Positions 1 to 6,228 of a stretch of DNA of 32,238 nt are shown here, one piece after another; position 1 is the stretch's first letter; each line of letters starts with the position of its first letter. The stretch covers positions 1 to 32,238 of the forward strand of contig CAYTLQ010000143.1 of the NCBI GenBank assembly GCA_964438715.1, in the 5' to 3' direction. The position numbers and the translations under genes are program-made. The stretch is from CAYTLQ01 sp964438715. Its GTDB lineage: Bacteria; Bacteroidota; Ignavibacteria; Ignavibacteriales; Ignavibacteriaceae. A model generated the notes under the pieces. That model saw only the letters and a program-made list of their open reading frames with translations, was not told the DNA's origin and did no database searches.

Positions 1-483
1 AACAAGTATTTTGACCAGAATAAAATAGGAAAACTTAATGTTTTATCTGAGTCGGATGCTTTGAATATCAACCTCGAAAACAATTCCGTTGATTGTGTGA
101 TAACTTCTCCCCCATATTCATTTGCAATTGATTATGTTCAGAATGACAAAGACCAATTAGAATTTTTAGGTTATGACACTACCGAATTAAAAAGTAGACT
201 AATAGGACTTAAAGGAAAAACAAAAAATCAAAAACTCGAAAACTATTTTGCTGACATGGATTCATTTTGTTTGCAAGTTTCTAAGGTATTGAAAAAAGGG
301 AAATATTTTGTTATGATAATAGGTTCTAATACCAATCAGACTGGTGGAATCAGACTGGAAGAAACGGTGATAAATTCAGCAAAGAAATATGATATGCCAT
401 TAGTAAAAAGTATTTTGAAACCTATCAAAGGAATGAGAAACACGATGAAAGAAGAATATGTATTAATTTTTGAAAAACACTGA
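1..483 (+). CDS. Site-specific DNA methyltransferase, SPPY type (C-terminal part)
   Basis: The frame is open from the first base, so the N-terminus lies outside the window and only about 160 residues are visible. Residues 35-39 of the visible part read TSPPY, the catalytic motif IV of amino-methyltransferases; SPPY is usual for N4-cytosine enzymes, while adenine enzymes mostly carry D/NPPY or DPPF. About 120 residues follow without a FxGxG SAM-binding motif, so motif I must lie upstream, the order seen in alpha/gamma-type or split SPPY methyltransferases. The TGA is followed after one base by the ATG of the endonuclease gene, giving an operon. Expected role: protection of one strand of the host restriction site. 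Methyltransferase assignment is firm; target base (m4C rather than m6A) is inference from the motif. Confidence 0.85.
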   Translation, partial: NKYFDQNKIGKLNVLSESDALNINLENNSVDCVITSPPYSFAIDYVQNDKDQLEFLGYDTTELKSRLIGLKGKTKNQKLENYFADMDSFCLQVSKVLKKGKYFVMIIGSNTNQTGGIRLEETVINSAKKYDMPLVKSILKPIKGMRNTMKEEYVLIFEKH

Positions 484-484
484 T

Positions 485-1462
485 ATGGCAAAAAGCCTCG
501 ACGATAAATTTTTAACTGTAATCCTGAAGAATACATTTTATTTCTTCGACTCAAAATTTGAAGAAAATTACGAAGGATATATCACTTCACTAAAAGAAAC
601 CCTTTTAATCGTAAAAAACAAAGTTGAAACAGAAGGTTTAAAGAAAGAAATATTCGAATGGCTATTAAATGATAAGGAGAATGGACTTAGAGCATTATTA
701 GCTTTGACAGGTTTCTCAAATGAATACTTAAAGCGTTTAACAACAATAATTCGCATAGTTGACAATCCTGAACTAAACAAACTTGTATTTAAAGAAAAAT
801 GGTATAATGAAAAAAATCCTGATAATATTCAGGAGTGGTCTGATAACACAATATTGAAATTTATTCAGAAAAATAAATATTTCAGAAGGGGTATTGTCAA
901 TTTATTCTTTGAAGGTGCATCCATACCTTTTTTAGCTAATACGATCCCACTTTTTGAATTAAAAAAACTTAGCATTTCAAAACTAAAGTTTGAAATTCCT
1001 GAATTACTGGATACTCTTATTCGGTATAAGGAAAAAGGTAGTTATTCTGGAAGGAAAGAAAATAATCCTGAAACTCTTGTTGCTGAAATATTAGATAGAC
1101 TTGGAATTACATTTGAAACAGGTGACTTAAGCGAACTTATTGAAAATGCTCCTGACAACAAGAGAACAATGGATTTTATTATCCCAAATAAGAAAAATCC
1201 ATTGATAATTGCAGAAAGCTCTTTCTTAGTAACAACATCTTCGGGACAAGGAGATAAAGCTAAAACTGAGATTTCTGTTGATAGTTTAATAAAGGAACAT
1301 TACCCTAATGCGAGTTTCATTGGATTCATTGATGGCATAGGTTGGTATGTTAGAAAAGGTGATTTAAAGAGAATGGTAACAGCTTATGATGATGTATTTA
1401 CATTTCATAATGATGAATTAAAAAGGTTCGAACGATTATTAATTGAAACTTTCAAAAAATGA
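485..1462 (+). CDS. Type II restriction endonuclease, DpnII/MboI-like
   Basis: The 325-residue protein lies between two methyltransferase genes. I chose ATG 485, one base after the upstream stop, over an in-frame TTG at 470. The N-terminal half is helical with no recognised motif. The C-terminal part (about 190-325) looks like the nuclease core of the DpnII/MboI group: Asp230 in a strand (MDFIIPN), then a hydrophobic strand with Glu244 (IIAESS), a GQGDKAKTE stretch and a DGIGWY segment at 283-288, corresponding to D..EVN..GSG..DGQGWY in DpnII as I remember it. The usual PD-(D/E)xK lysine is replaced by Ser246. The gene overlaps the next methyltransferase by an ATGA junction. Function as the restriction subunit rests on context plus this motif match; the recognition site cannot be read from the sequence. 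Confidence 0.75.
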   Translation: MAKSLDDKFLTVILKNTFYFFDSKFEENYEGYITSLKETLLIVKNKVETEGLKKEIFEWLLNDKENGLRALLALTGFSNEYLKRLTTIIRIVDNPELNKLVFKEKWYNEKNPDNIQEWSDNTILKFIQKNKYFRRGIVNLFFEGASIPFLANTIPLFELKKLSISKLKFEIPELLDTLIRYKEKGSYSGRKENNPETLVAEILDRLGITFETGDLSELIENAPDNKRTMDFIIPNKKNPLIIAESSFLVTTSSGQGDKAKTEISVDSLIKEHYPNASFIGFIDGIGWYVRKGDLKRMVTAYDDVFTFHNDELKRFERLLIETFKK

Positions 1463-2583
1463 TAGAAAATTATACAAATAGAATCTTGCTAGGCGATTGT
1501 TTAGAATTATTCAATAACATTCCAGATAATTCGATTGATGTAACATTTGCTGATCCACCTTTTAATTTAAAGAAGAAATATTCGAGTTATAGAGATGGCC
1601 TTGAATTTCAAGAATATCTTGATTGGTGTGAAAAATGGATTTCAGAAATGGTAAGAGTAACTAAGCCAACTGGTTCAATATTTCTCCATAATATACCCAA
1701 GTGGTTAACTTATTACGCATCTTATTTAAACAAATTTGCATATTTCAAACATTGGATAGCATGGGATGCACCAACCGCACCAATGGGAAAATCTTTACAG
1801 CCTGCTCATTATGGTATTTTATTTTACACTAAAGATACTAAATGTGCAAAAATTTATGAGTTAAGACATCCACATAAACGAGATAGAAAAATCGGTTATC
1901 TGTTAAAAGATTATGGTGGTAAGAAAAATGGATTACATCCTTTTGGACCTTTGGTTTCAGATGTTTGGACCGATATTCACAGAATTAAACATAATACAAA
2001 AAGAGACCTCCATCCTTGCCAATTGCCAATTCATTTAATGGATAGATTAATTCTTATGACTACCGATGAAAATGATATTATACTTGACCCATTCTCCGGG
2101 ACTGGAACAACAGCTATTTCAGCGAAACGACTTGGTAGGAAATATATAGGATTTGAATTAGATAAAAAATATGTAGAAATATCTCTACAAAAACTTGAAA
2201 GAACGCTACCTAATTTTAAATTAGGTGAAAGCTGGGTTAGTTTTTATTTGAACGATATTGTTACGATTAGAAATAATGACTGGAATAATCTTGCAAAATA
2301 CTTTTTTATCCCGAATCCATTAAGGAATATTGATTTTGAACGAGTAAAATTAATTGACAAAAATTTAATTCCAAAAGAACCTGATATTGAAAAAGATGTC
2401 TTTGAAAATAAAAGTAAAATAAGATTAAATCAATCAAAAATGAATGATAAGAAACTTGTTAAAGTTGAAAGCTCTTCGCTAAGTCATGCTCATGTGCAAG
2501 ACGCAAATGTTAACATAAAACGAAAACTTGCAAAAGATTCTACCTTTTCAAATGCACAACAAGAACTATTTGCAACAAAATGA
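1459..2583 (+). CDS. Beta-class DNA methyltransferase (DPPF, probably N6-adenine)
   Basis: 374 residues. Catalytic motif IV ADPPF is at 31-35 and the SAM-binding motif DPFSGTGTT at 210-218, so the order IV - target recognition - I marks the beta class (M1.MboII/M.RsrI-like). HPCQLP at 185-190 is a variant of the conserved HPTQKP that precedes motif I. DPPF suggests N6-adenine methylation. Residues from about 250 form a polar extension beyond the catalytic core. The start ATG overlaps the endonuclease stop (ATGA), implying translational coupling. With the SPPY enzyme upstream, the locus has two methyltransferases of different classes for one endonuclease, as in systems cutting asymmetric sites. 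The operon is visibly more AT-rich than the metabolic genes further on, consistent with lateral acquisition (inference). Confidence 0.9.
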   Translation: MIENYTNRILLGDCLELFNNIPDNSIDVTFADPPFNLKKKYSSYRDGLEFQEYLDWCEKWISEMVRVTKPTGSIFLHNIPKWLTYYASYLNKFAYFKHWIAWDAPTAPMGKSLQPAHYGILFYTKDTKCAKIYELRHPHKRDRKIGYLLKDYGGKKNGLHPFGPLVSDVWTDIHRIKHNTKRDLHPCQLPIHLMDRLILMTTDENDIILDPFSGTGTTAISAKRLGRKYIGFELDKKYVEISLQKLERTLPNFKLGESWVSFYLNDIVTIRNNDWNNLAKYFFIPNPLRNIDFERVKLIDKNLIPKEPDIEKDVFENKSKIRLNQSKMNDKKLVKVESSSLSHAHVQDANVNIKRKLAKDSTFSNAQQELFATK

Positions 2584-2746
2584 TGCAGACAATAACGGCA
2601 AGCTTGTAGTATGTTTTATAAACAATTAGAGGTTTGTTGGTAATTCAATCATTTTGCCCTATATTAAATTTCAGATCACCGAACAAGAAAGTAACCCGCA
2701 ATCCCTTACTTTATTTTGCTTAGATTTTTCACATAGTACTCTCTTT

Positions 2747-3355
2747 TCAATGAATAGCAAGGTTTTTTATTTTTTCAACAAATAATGGTAATTCCTTTAT
2801 TGGTTGAATTTCATCAGTTATTTGTTCCGGCATTTTCTCCATGTGAATGTTTCCAATGTATGTTTCAGTTTCATACTCACCGAGAACAATCTCAAGCACA
2901 ATAAAAGCAAGAGTGCGGAAAAAACCGTTGTCTTCATATTCTCTGAAAAATATCACAACATCAAGTTTACTCCCGTTTTCATTGGCCTGAAAATAAACAT
3001 CATCAAGCTCAATTGTTACATCATTCAATGCTATTGAGGTGATTTCCCGTTTAGGTTGTCGGAAAGCAATTATTTTCCATTTTCCGAGTGGTGGTGCAAG
3101 TTCCACAGTTTTTACTACATCTGGGAATGCCCGGATATTTCCATCCGCAGAAATAATAAACTCCCGCGTTCCGTCATCATTGTACGAACTGAACTCAAAT
3201 GTCAGTGATTTATGAATTTTTTTCATCCGATTTGAGAGCTCCCTGAATGCTTCAGCAGTACCTTCCAAATCATTGAAATATTTCTCTTGCACACGGGCGA
3301 ACCACTCCCAGAATTGTTTAATTTTTCTTTCGGTAGCACCTGCACCAAAAACCAT
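2747..3355 (-). CDS. Uncharacterised 202-residue protein
   Basis: I do not recognise a named family. Reading from ATG 3355, the N-terminus has an FWEWFARVQEKYF segment, a style common in uncharacterised cytoplasmic bacterial proteins, followed by alternating strand-like segments and several acidic patches. No signal peptide, membrane segment or catalytic motif is visible. A GTG three codons upstream (3364) is also possible, but AGGTGA sits correctly in front of ATG 3355 and overlaps the GTG, so the ATG is preferred. It points away from the thiol-transferase gene at 3501, with which it shares a short divergent region, and lies 163 bp past the restriction-modification operon, convergent with it. 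Coding status is supported by length and composition; function is unknown. Confidence 0.6.
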   Translation of the reverse strand: MVFGAGATERKIKQFWEWFARVQEKYFNDLEGTAEAFRELSNRMKKIHKSLTFEFSSYNDDGTREFIISADGNIRAFPDVVKTVELAPPLGKWKIIAFRQPKREITSIALNDVTIELDDVYFQANENGSKLDVVIFFREYEDNGFFRTLAFIVLEIVLGEYETETYIGNIHMEKMPEQITDEIQPIKELPLFVEKIKNLAIH

Positions 3356-3500
3356 TTTCTTCACCTGTTTTATTCAATGTACCTAATATAGGCAATTGTC
3401 GTCATTTTTAAGCGGAAAGATTTGTACAGCGCAGAAACTTCGCTTTGCAGTACGGTATTATGTCTTTATTTTGCCTCATAAATTTTACGAGAACGCCAAA

Positions 3501-4037
3501 ATGCAAAATAAAACTGATGATACGCTTCGTTATCCCATAGGAAAATTTACCGGTGCAGGTGCATTTTCTCAGGAAAGCAGAGAAAGATTTACCATGACAA
3601 TTGCTAATTTTCCTGAGCAGGTCAATGGTTTACTGGCTAATAAGGATGAACCGGATTTACTGAAAGTGTACCGCCCCGGCGGATGGAATACACGGCAGTT
3701 GATACATCATTGTGCAGACAGCCACATGAATGCATTTATACGCTTTAAACTTGCCCTTACAGAAGAAAACCCCGTTATAAAGCCGTATATTGAACAAAAG
3801 TGGGCTGAAATGTATGATGCATCATTATTTTCTCCTGAGCCTTCACTTCAGATAATTTCCGGTGTTCACAAACGATGGACTGCTCTTCTGAATGCAATGG
3901 ATCCTAATGATTTTCAGCGTACATTCTATCACCCTGAAAGACAAAAGACTTTTACTTTATTTGAGGCATTAGGTAATTATGACTGGCATTGCCGTCATCA
4001 TTTCGCGCACATGAAACTTGCGCTAGGCGTTGAGTAA
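3501..4037 (+). CDS. DinB/YfiT-family metal-dependent thiol S-transferase (BstA-like)
   Basis: 178 residues, close to the usual length of YfiT/BstA. The start is ATG 3501; the open frame upstream to 3396 encodes nothing family-like. Recognisable segments run in family order: YPIGKF near the N-terminus, PGGWNTRQLIHHCADSHMNAFIRFKLALTE in mid-protein, RWTALL, FYHPERQKTFTL, and the C-terminal YDWHCRHHFAHM. The histidine in LIHH and the two in the C-terminal HxxxH-type cluster are the expected metal ligands of the four-helix DinB fold. In Bacillus the relative acts as a bacillithiol S-transferase or putative metal hydrolase; which thiol is used here cannot be seen. It appears monocistronic, followed by decayed DNA. 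Family assignment is firm, substrate is not. Confidence 0.88.
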   Translation: MQNKTDDTLRYPIGKFTGAGAFSQESRERFTMTIANFPEQVNGLLANKDEPDLLKVYRPGGWNTRQLIHHCADSHMNAFIRFKLALTEENPVIKPYIEQKWAEMYDASLFSPEPSLQIISGVHKRWTALLNAMDPNDFQRTFYHPERQKTFTLFEALGNYDWHCRHHFAHMKLALGVE

Positions 4038-4073
4038 CACAAACCAATACTGTCTCTTACCTATGCTTTACAA

Positions 4074-4127
4074 ATAGTTTCGATAAGAAATTTCCGTTAA
4101 TTTTCGCCTATGTATCGGATTTTAGGA
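4074..4127 (+). repeat. 54-nt direct repeat, copy 1
   Basis: This 54-nt block matches 5127-5180 at 46 of 54 positions without gaps. It contains CGATAAGAAATTT near the left end and TATCGGAT..TTAGGA at the right end. CGATA and TATCG inside it form a short inverted repeat about 30 nt apart. It begins just after the thiol-transferase gene and opens a region of broken genes that ends at copy 2. No transposase lies nearby. It may be a small mobile repeat, an interspersed intergenic repeat, or the ends of a lost element. Confidence 0.7.
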
Positions 4128-4137
4128 TGAATTTATA

Positions 4138-4427
4138 GAAAATCAATTAGCAAATGATGCAGTACAGCTACAAGAAGTTAATGAAAAAGATATTGCATTT
4201 AAGTCTGTGGTAAATTTTTGCGAGAGTATAAAATTAACTATTCTAAATATGAGGTTAAAATTAACAATTTAATTAAAATTGCAGAAGATGTTAACGAATT
4301 GCGTGATCGTATTTTGAATATTGGTGCACATCTCACCACTACTCCGGTTTTCGAACAAGAAATAAAAGACGCTATAATAAAACTTAAGGAGTTTCAGAAA
4401 AATATAATGAAACTTAAAAATCAGTAA
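4138..4427 (+). pseudogene. Frameshifted remnant of an unidentified helical protein
   Basis: One frame gives coding-like sequence from 4138 (ENQLANDAVQLQEVNEKDIAFKSVVNFCES), which degenerates after about 4215. A second frame (beginning near a TTG at 4218) continues as EYKINYSKYEVKINN...LIKIAEDVNELRD and ends at TAA 4425-4427 after a Lys-rich helix. Together they read like a single charged, helical protein with a frameshift near 4215 and no N-terminus. The short downstream part alone has only a TTG start and no clear ribosome-binding site. I do not recognise the family. The join is inference; an alternative is an intact 69-residue small protein from TTG 4218. Confidence 0.4.
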
Positions 4428-4547
4428 TTTTGAATAAATATAATTTTTAGTGGTATTTGAAAAATATCTTTCAACACTAAATACAAAATCCTTTACGGAA
4501 TTCTGTGAAAGAATATTGAAAATACTTTACAACTATAACAAACAGAT

Positions 4548-4702
4548 ATGAACGCCTTTAATCCTGAACAACCATATAATGCTTTACCAATACTGCCACC
4601 AAAAGCAGAAATTGAAACAAAAAAATATTAAAGAAAACAATTTCTGCAAGCCGTGCCTTAGCAGAATTAAAAGTTGCAACCAATTCAGTTATAAAAACAT
4701 AG
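4548..4702 (+). pseudogene. Fic-family protein, truncated and frameshifted N-terminus
   Basis: ATG 4548 starts NPEQPYNALPILPPKAEIETKK, which is the characteristic N-terminal opening of Fic-domain proteins with an N-terminal helical region (PYNDLPxLPPK..IETK). That frame stops at TAT TAA. In the next frame, entered within the A7 run near 4619-4625, the family sequence continues as ILKKTISASRALAELK, then stops at TAG 4700-4702. The downstream catalytic domain with HPFxxGNGR is absent. So this is a remnant of an AMP-transferring Fic enzyme gene broken by a homopolymer frameshift and a large deletion. Family recognition rests on remembered motif similarity and is good for so short a stretch. Confidence 0.7.
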
Positions 4703-4730
4703 AATTGTACAAAATTTTAACTGCAAAACA

Positions 4731-4789
4731 TGGTTCAAATTAAACCACATTTACCAAATGTGGTTCATTTGTCTGGTTATTAAACCAGA
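4731..4789. repeat. Cluster of three nested inverted repeats
   Basis: Three hairpin-forming pairs built on TGGTT/AACCA lie in tandem. They are TGGTT at 4731 with AACCA at 4743; a perfect 10-bp pair AACCACATTT / AAATGTGGTT (4743-4752 and 4756-4765) with a 3-nt spacer; and TCTGGTT / AACCAGA (4772-4778 and 4783-4789) with a 4-nt spacer. The AACCA at 4743 can pair with either side, so alternative structures are possible. No T-run follows, so these are not ordinary terminators. They sit in the decayed stretch just after the Fic remnant. Possible roles: operator array of a lost gene, recombination site, or REP-like element. Confidence 0.65.
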
Positions 4790-4815
4790 TAATAAAAACA
4801 AGGCCTCTGCTGTAT

Positions 4816-5007
4816 ATGTTTATGGATGAAGCCGTACATTATGAAGCATTTCAGGAAATGCTCAAAGACATTAAGCTTCCTACGAGCGATGCCTTAGAAG
4901 ATTGGCTGAGGTGAATGGGAAGTAAAGAAACAGAAGAACAACTGTGGCGGGCTATGCGGAGAATACCGGAGGTGGACGATAAGCCGGGCAGGATAATTCA
5001 TGTATAA
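4816..5007 (+). other. Two tiny abutting reading frames, possible gene debris
   Basis: ATG 4816 encodes 32 residues beginning MFMDEAVHYEAFQEM and ending LEDWLR; its TGA (4912-4914) is directly followed by ATG 4915, which encodes 30 residues (MGSKETEEQLWRAM...) ending at TAA 5005-5007. Both have coding-like, charged composition and the second is more GC-rich than the surroundings. Neither matches a family I know and both are too short to judge. They are most likely fragments of genes lost from this decayed region. No further gene is visible from 5008 to the repeat at 5127. Confidence 0.25.
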
Positions 5008-5126
5008 AACCTGGGGGATTAGTCTTCCAAAAAAGGAGAATAAGGGAAATACTTCGTTCATATTTACCCAAAAAATTATCACTTAAGCAATAATCTCTTA
5101 TCACTATCGAACCCGAAAGAAAAATC

Positions 5127-5180
5127 ATAGTTCCGATAAGAAATTTTCTTTTATTTACGCCTCTCTATCGGATATTAGGA
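5127..5180 (+). repeat. 54-nt direct repeat, copy 2
   Basis: Second copy of the repeat at 4074-4127, same orientation, ungapped, 8 mismatches. Here the internal inverted repeat is longer (CCGATA at 5133 with TATCGG at 5166-5171). It lies 65 bp upstream of the asparaginase start codon, so besides marking the right edge of the decayed region it could contribute to the 5' region of that gene. Confidence 0.7.
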
Positions 5181-5216
5181 ATTTTATGTCACTGAAAGTG
5201 AAACGGGAAAAATCCG

Positions 5217-5224
5217 TAATTTTG
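5217..5224 (+). promoter_or_regulatory. Candidate -7 box (TAATTTTG) for the asparaginase gene
   Basis: TAATTTTG fits the Bacteroidota TAnnTTTG -7 element and lies 21 nt before the ATG at 5246. A convincing TTTG -33 element at 19-21 nt upstream is not present, so support is from the -7 box and position only. Confidence 0.35.
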
Positions 5225-5245
5225 TGAAAATACTTTTCTTTATTT

Positions 5246-6220
5246 ATGAAAGACATATTACTGATATTTACCGGCGGGACTTTCTCAATGAAAATAGACC
5301 CGGAAAGCCGGGCAGCCGTTCCACATTTTTCAGGAAATGAATTACTGGAGCTCATTCCCGGCATTCAGGATGTAGCAAAACTTTCGGTTTTCGATTTTGG
5401 TAAATACCCCGGTCCCCACATGACTCCCGAACTGATGCTCAATTTATCAGATACAATCCGGGACTTTATCAATAAGAGGAATCCTGATGGTATTGTGGTA
5501 ACTCACGGAACCGACACGCTTGAGGAAACAGCTTATCTTCTCGATCTAACCATAAAAACATCTATTCCGATTGTGCTCACGGGCTCAATGAAAAACAGTT
5601 CGGAACCTGACTGGGACGGACCCCGGAATCTGAGAGATTCGATAACAATTTGCCTTGAACCGAACAGCCGTAATCTTGGTGTACTTGTTTGTCTAAATGG
5701 TGAAATTAACGCCGCATCGGAAGTAACCAAAACACATACAGATAATATAGAAACATTTCGCAGTCTTGATTTCGGCTCGCTGGGCTTTGTGCAAAACGGC
5801 CGCGTGTGGTATAACCGTCTCCCCCGCAAGCTGGAAACTATTCCTCATCGTGGAATTGATCCAAATGTGGATCTTGTGAAATGTTATGCCGGTATGGATG
5901 ATAAATTTTTCAGGTTTAGTGCAGATTCAGGCGCTCATGGTATTGTGGTAGAAGCAATGGGGGTTGGAAATGTGCCTCCTGCGGCTTTTAACGGAATTGA
6001 GTATGCTGTTTCTAAAGGCATTCCTGTTGTACTTGTCTCCCGATGCCCGGCCGGTGAAACTTTGGATATTTATGGTTACCCCGGCGCCGGAAAATGGCTG
6101 CATAAAATTGGTGTTATCTTTGCTGATTATTTAAACGGACAGAAAGCACGGATAAAACTTATGCTCATTCTTAGTATAACAAAAAATCATAATGATATTA
6201 AAAAATATTTTGAAGATTAG
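5246..6220 (+). CDS. L-asparaginase family protein
   Basis: 324 residues, typical for bacterial asparaginases. TGGTF at residues 9-13 carries the nucleophilic threonine (Thr12), and HGTDTLEETAY at 87-97 carries the second catalytic Thr-Asp pair (Thr89, Asp90). LTGSMK at 111-116 places Lys116 where the catalytic lysine is expected. The usual PAGETLDIYGYPGAGKWL segment near the C-terminus is present. It hydrolyses L-asparagine (some relatives glutamine) to aspartate and ammonia. There is no signal peptide, so a cytoplasmic type I-like enzyme is likely. The acyl-CoA synthetase frame begins 8 nt after its stop, suggesting cotranscription. Family certain; exact amide substrate not provable. Confidence 0.93.
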   Translation: MKDILLIFTGGTFSMKIDPESRAAVPHFSGNELLELIPGIQDVAKLSVFDFGKYPGPHMTPELMLNLSDTIRDFINKRNPDGIVVTHGTDTLEETAYLLDLTIKTSIPIVLTGSMKNSSEPDWDGPRNLRDSITICLEPNSRNLGVLVCLNGEINAASEVTKTHTDNIETFRSLDFGSLGFVQNGRVWYNRLPRKLETIPHRGIDPNVDLVKCYAGMDDKFFRFSADSGAHGIVVEAMGVGNVPPAAFNGIEYAVSKGIPVVLVSRCPAGETLDIYGYPGAGKWLHKIGVIFADYLNGQKARIKLMLILSITKNHNDIKKYFED

Positions 6221-6228
6221 GTCACACG

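Noticed and set aside
3396..3500. N-terminal extension of the YfiT-like gene
   Set aside because: Not family-like, and ATG 3501 gives the normal length and N-terminus.
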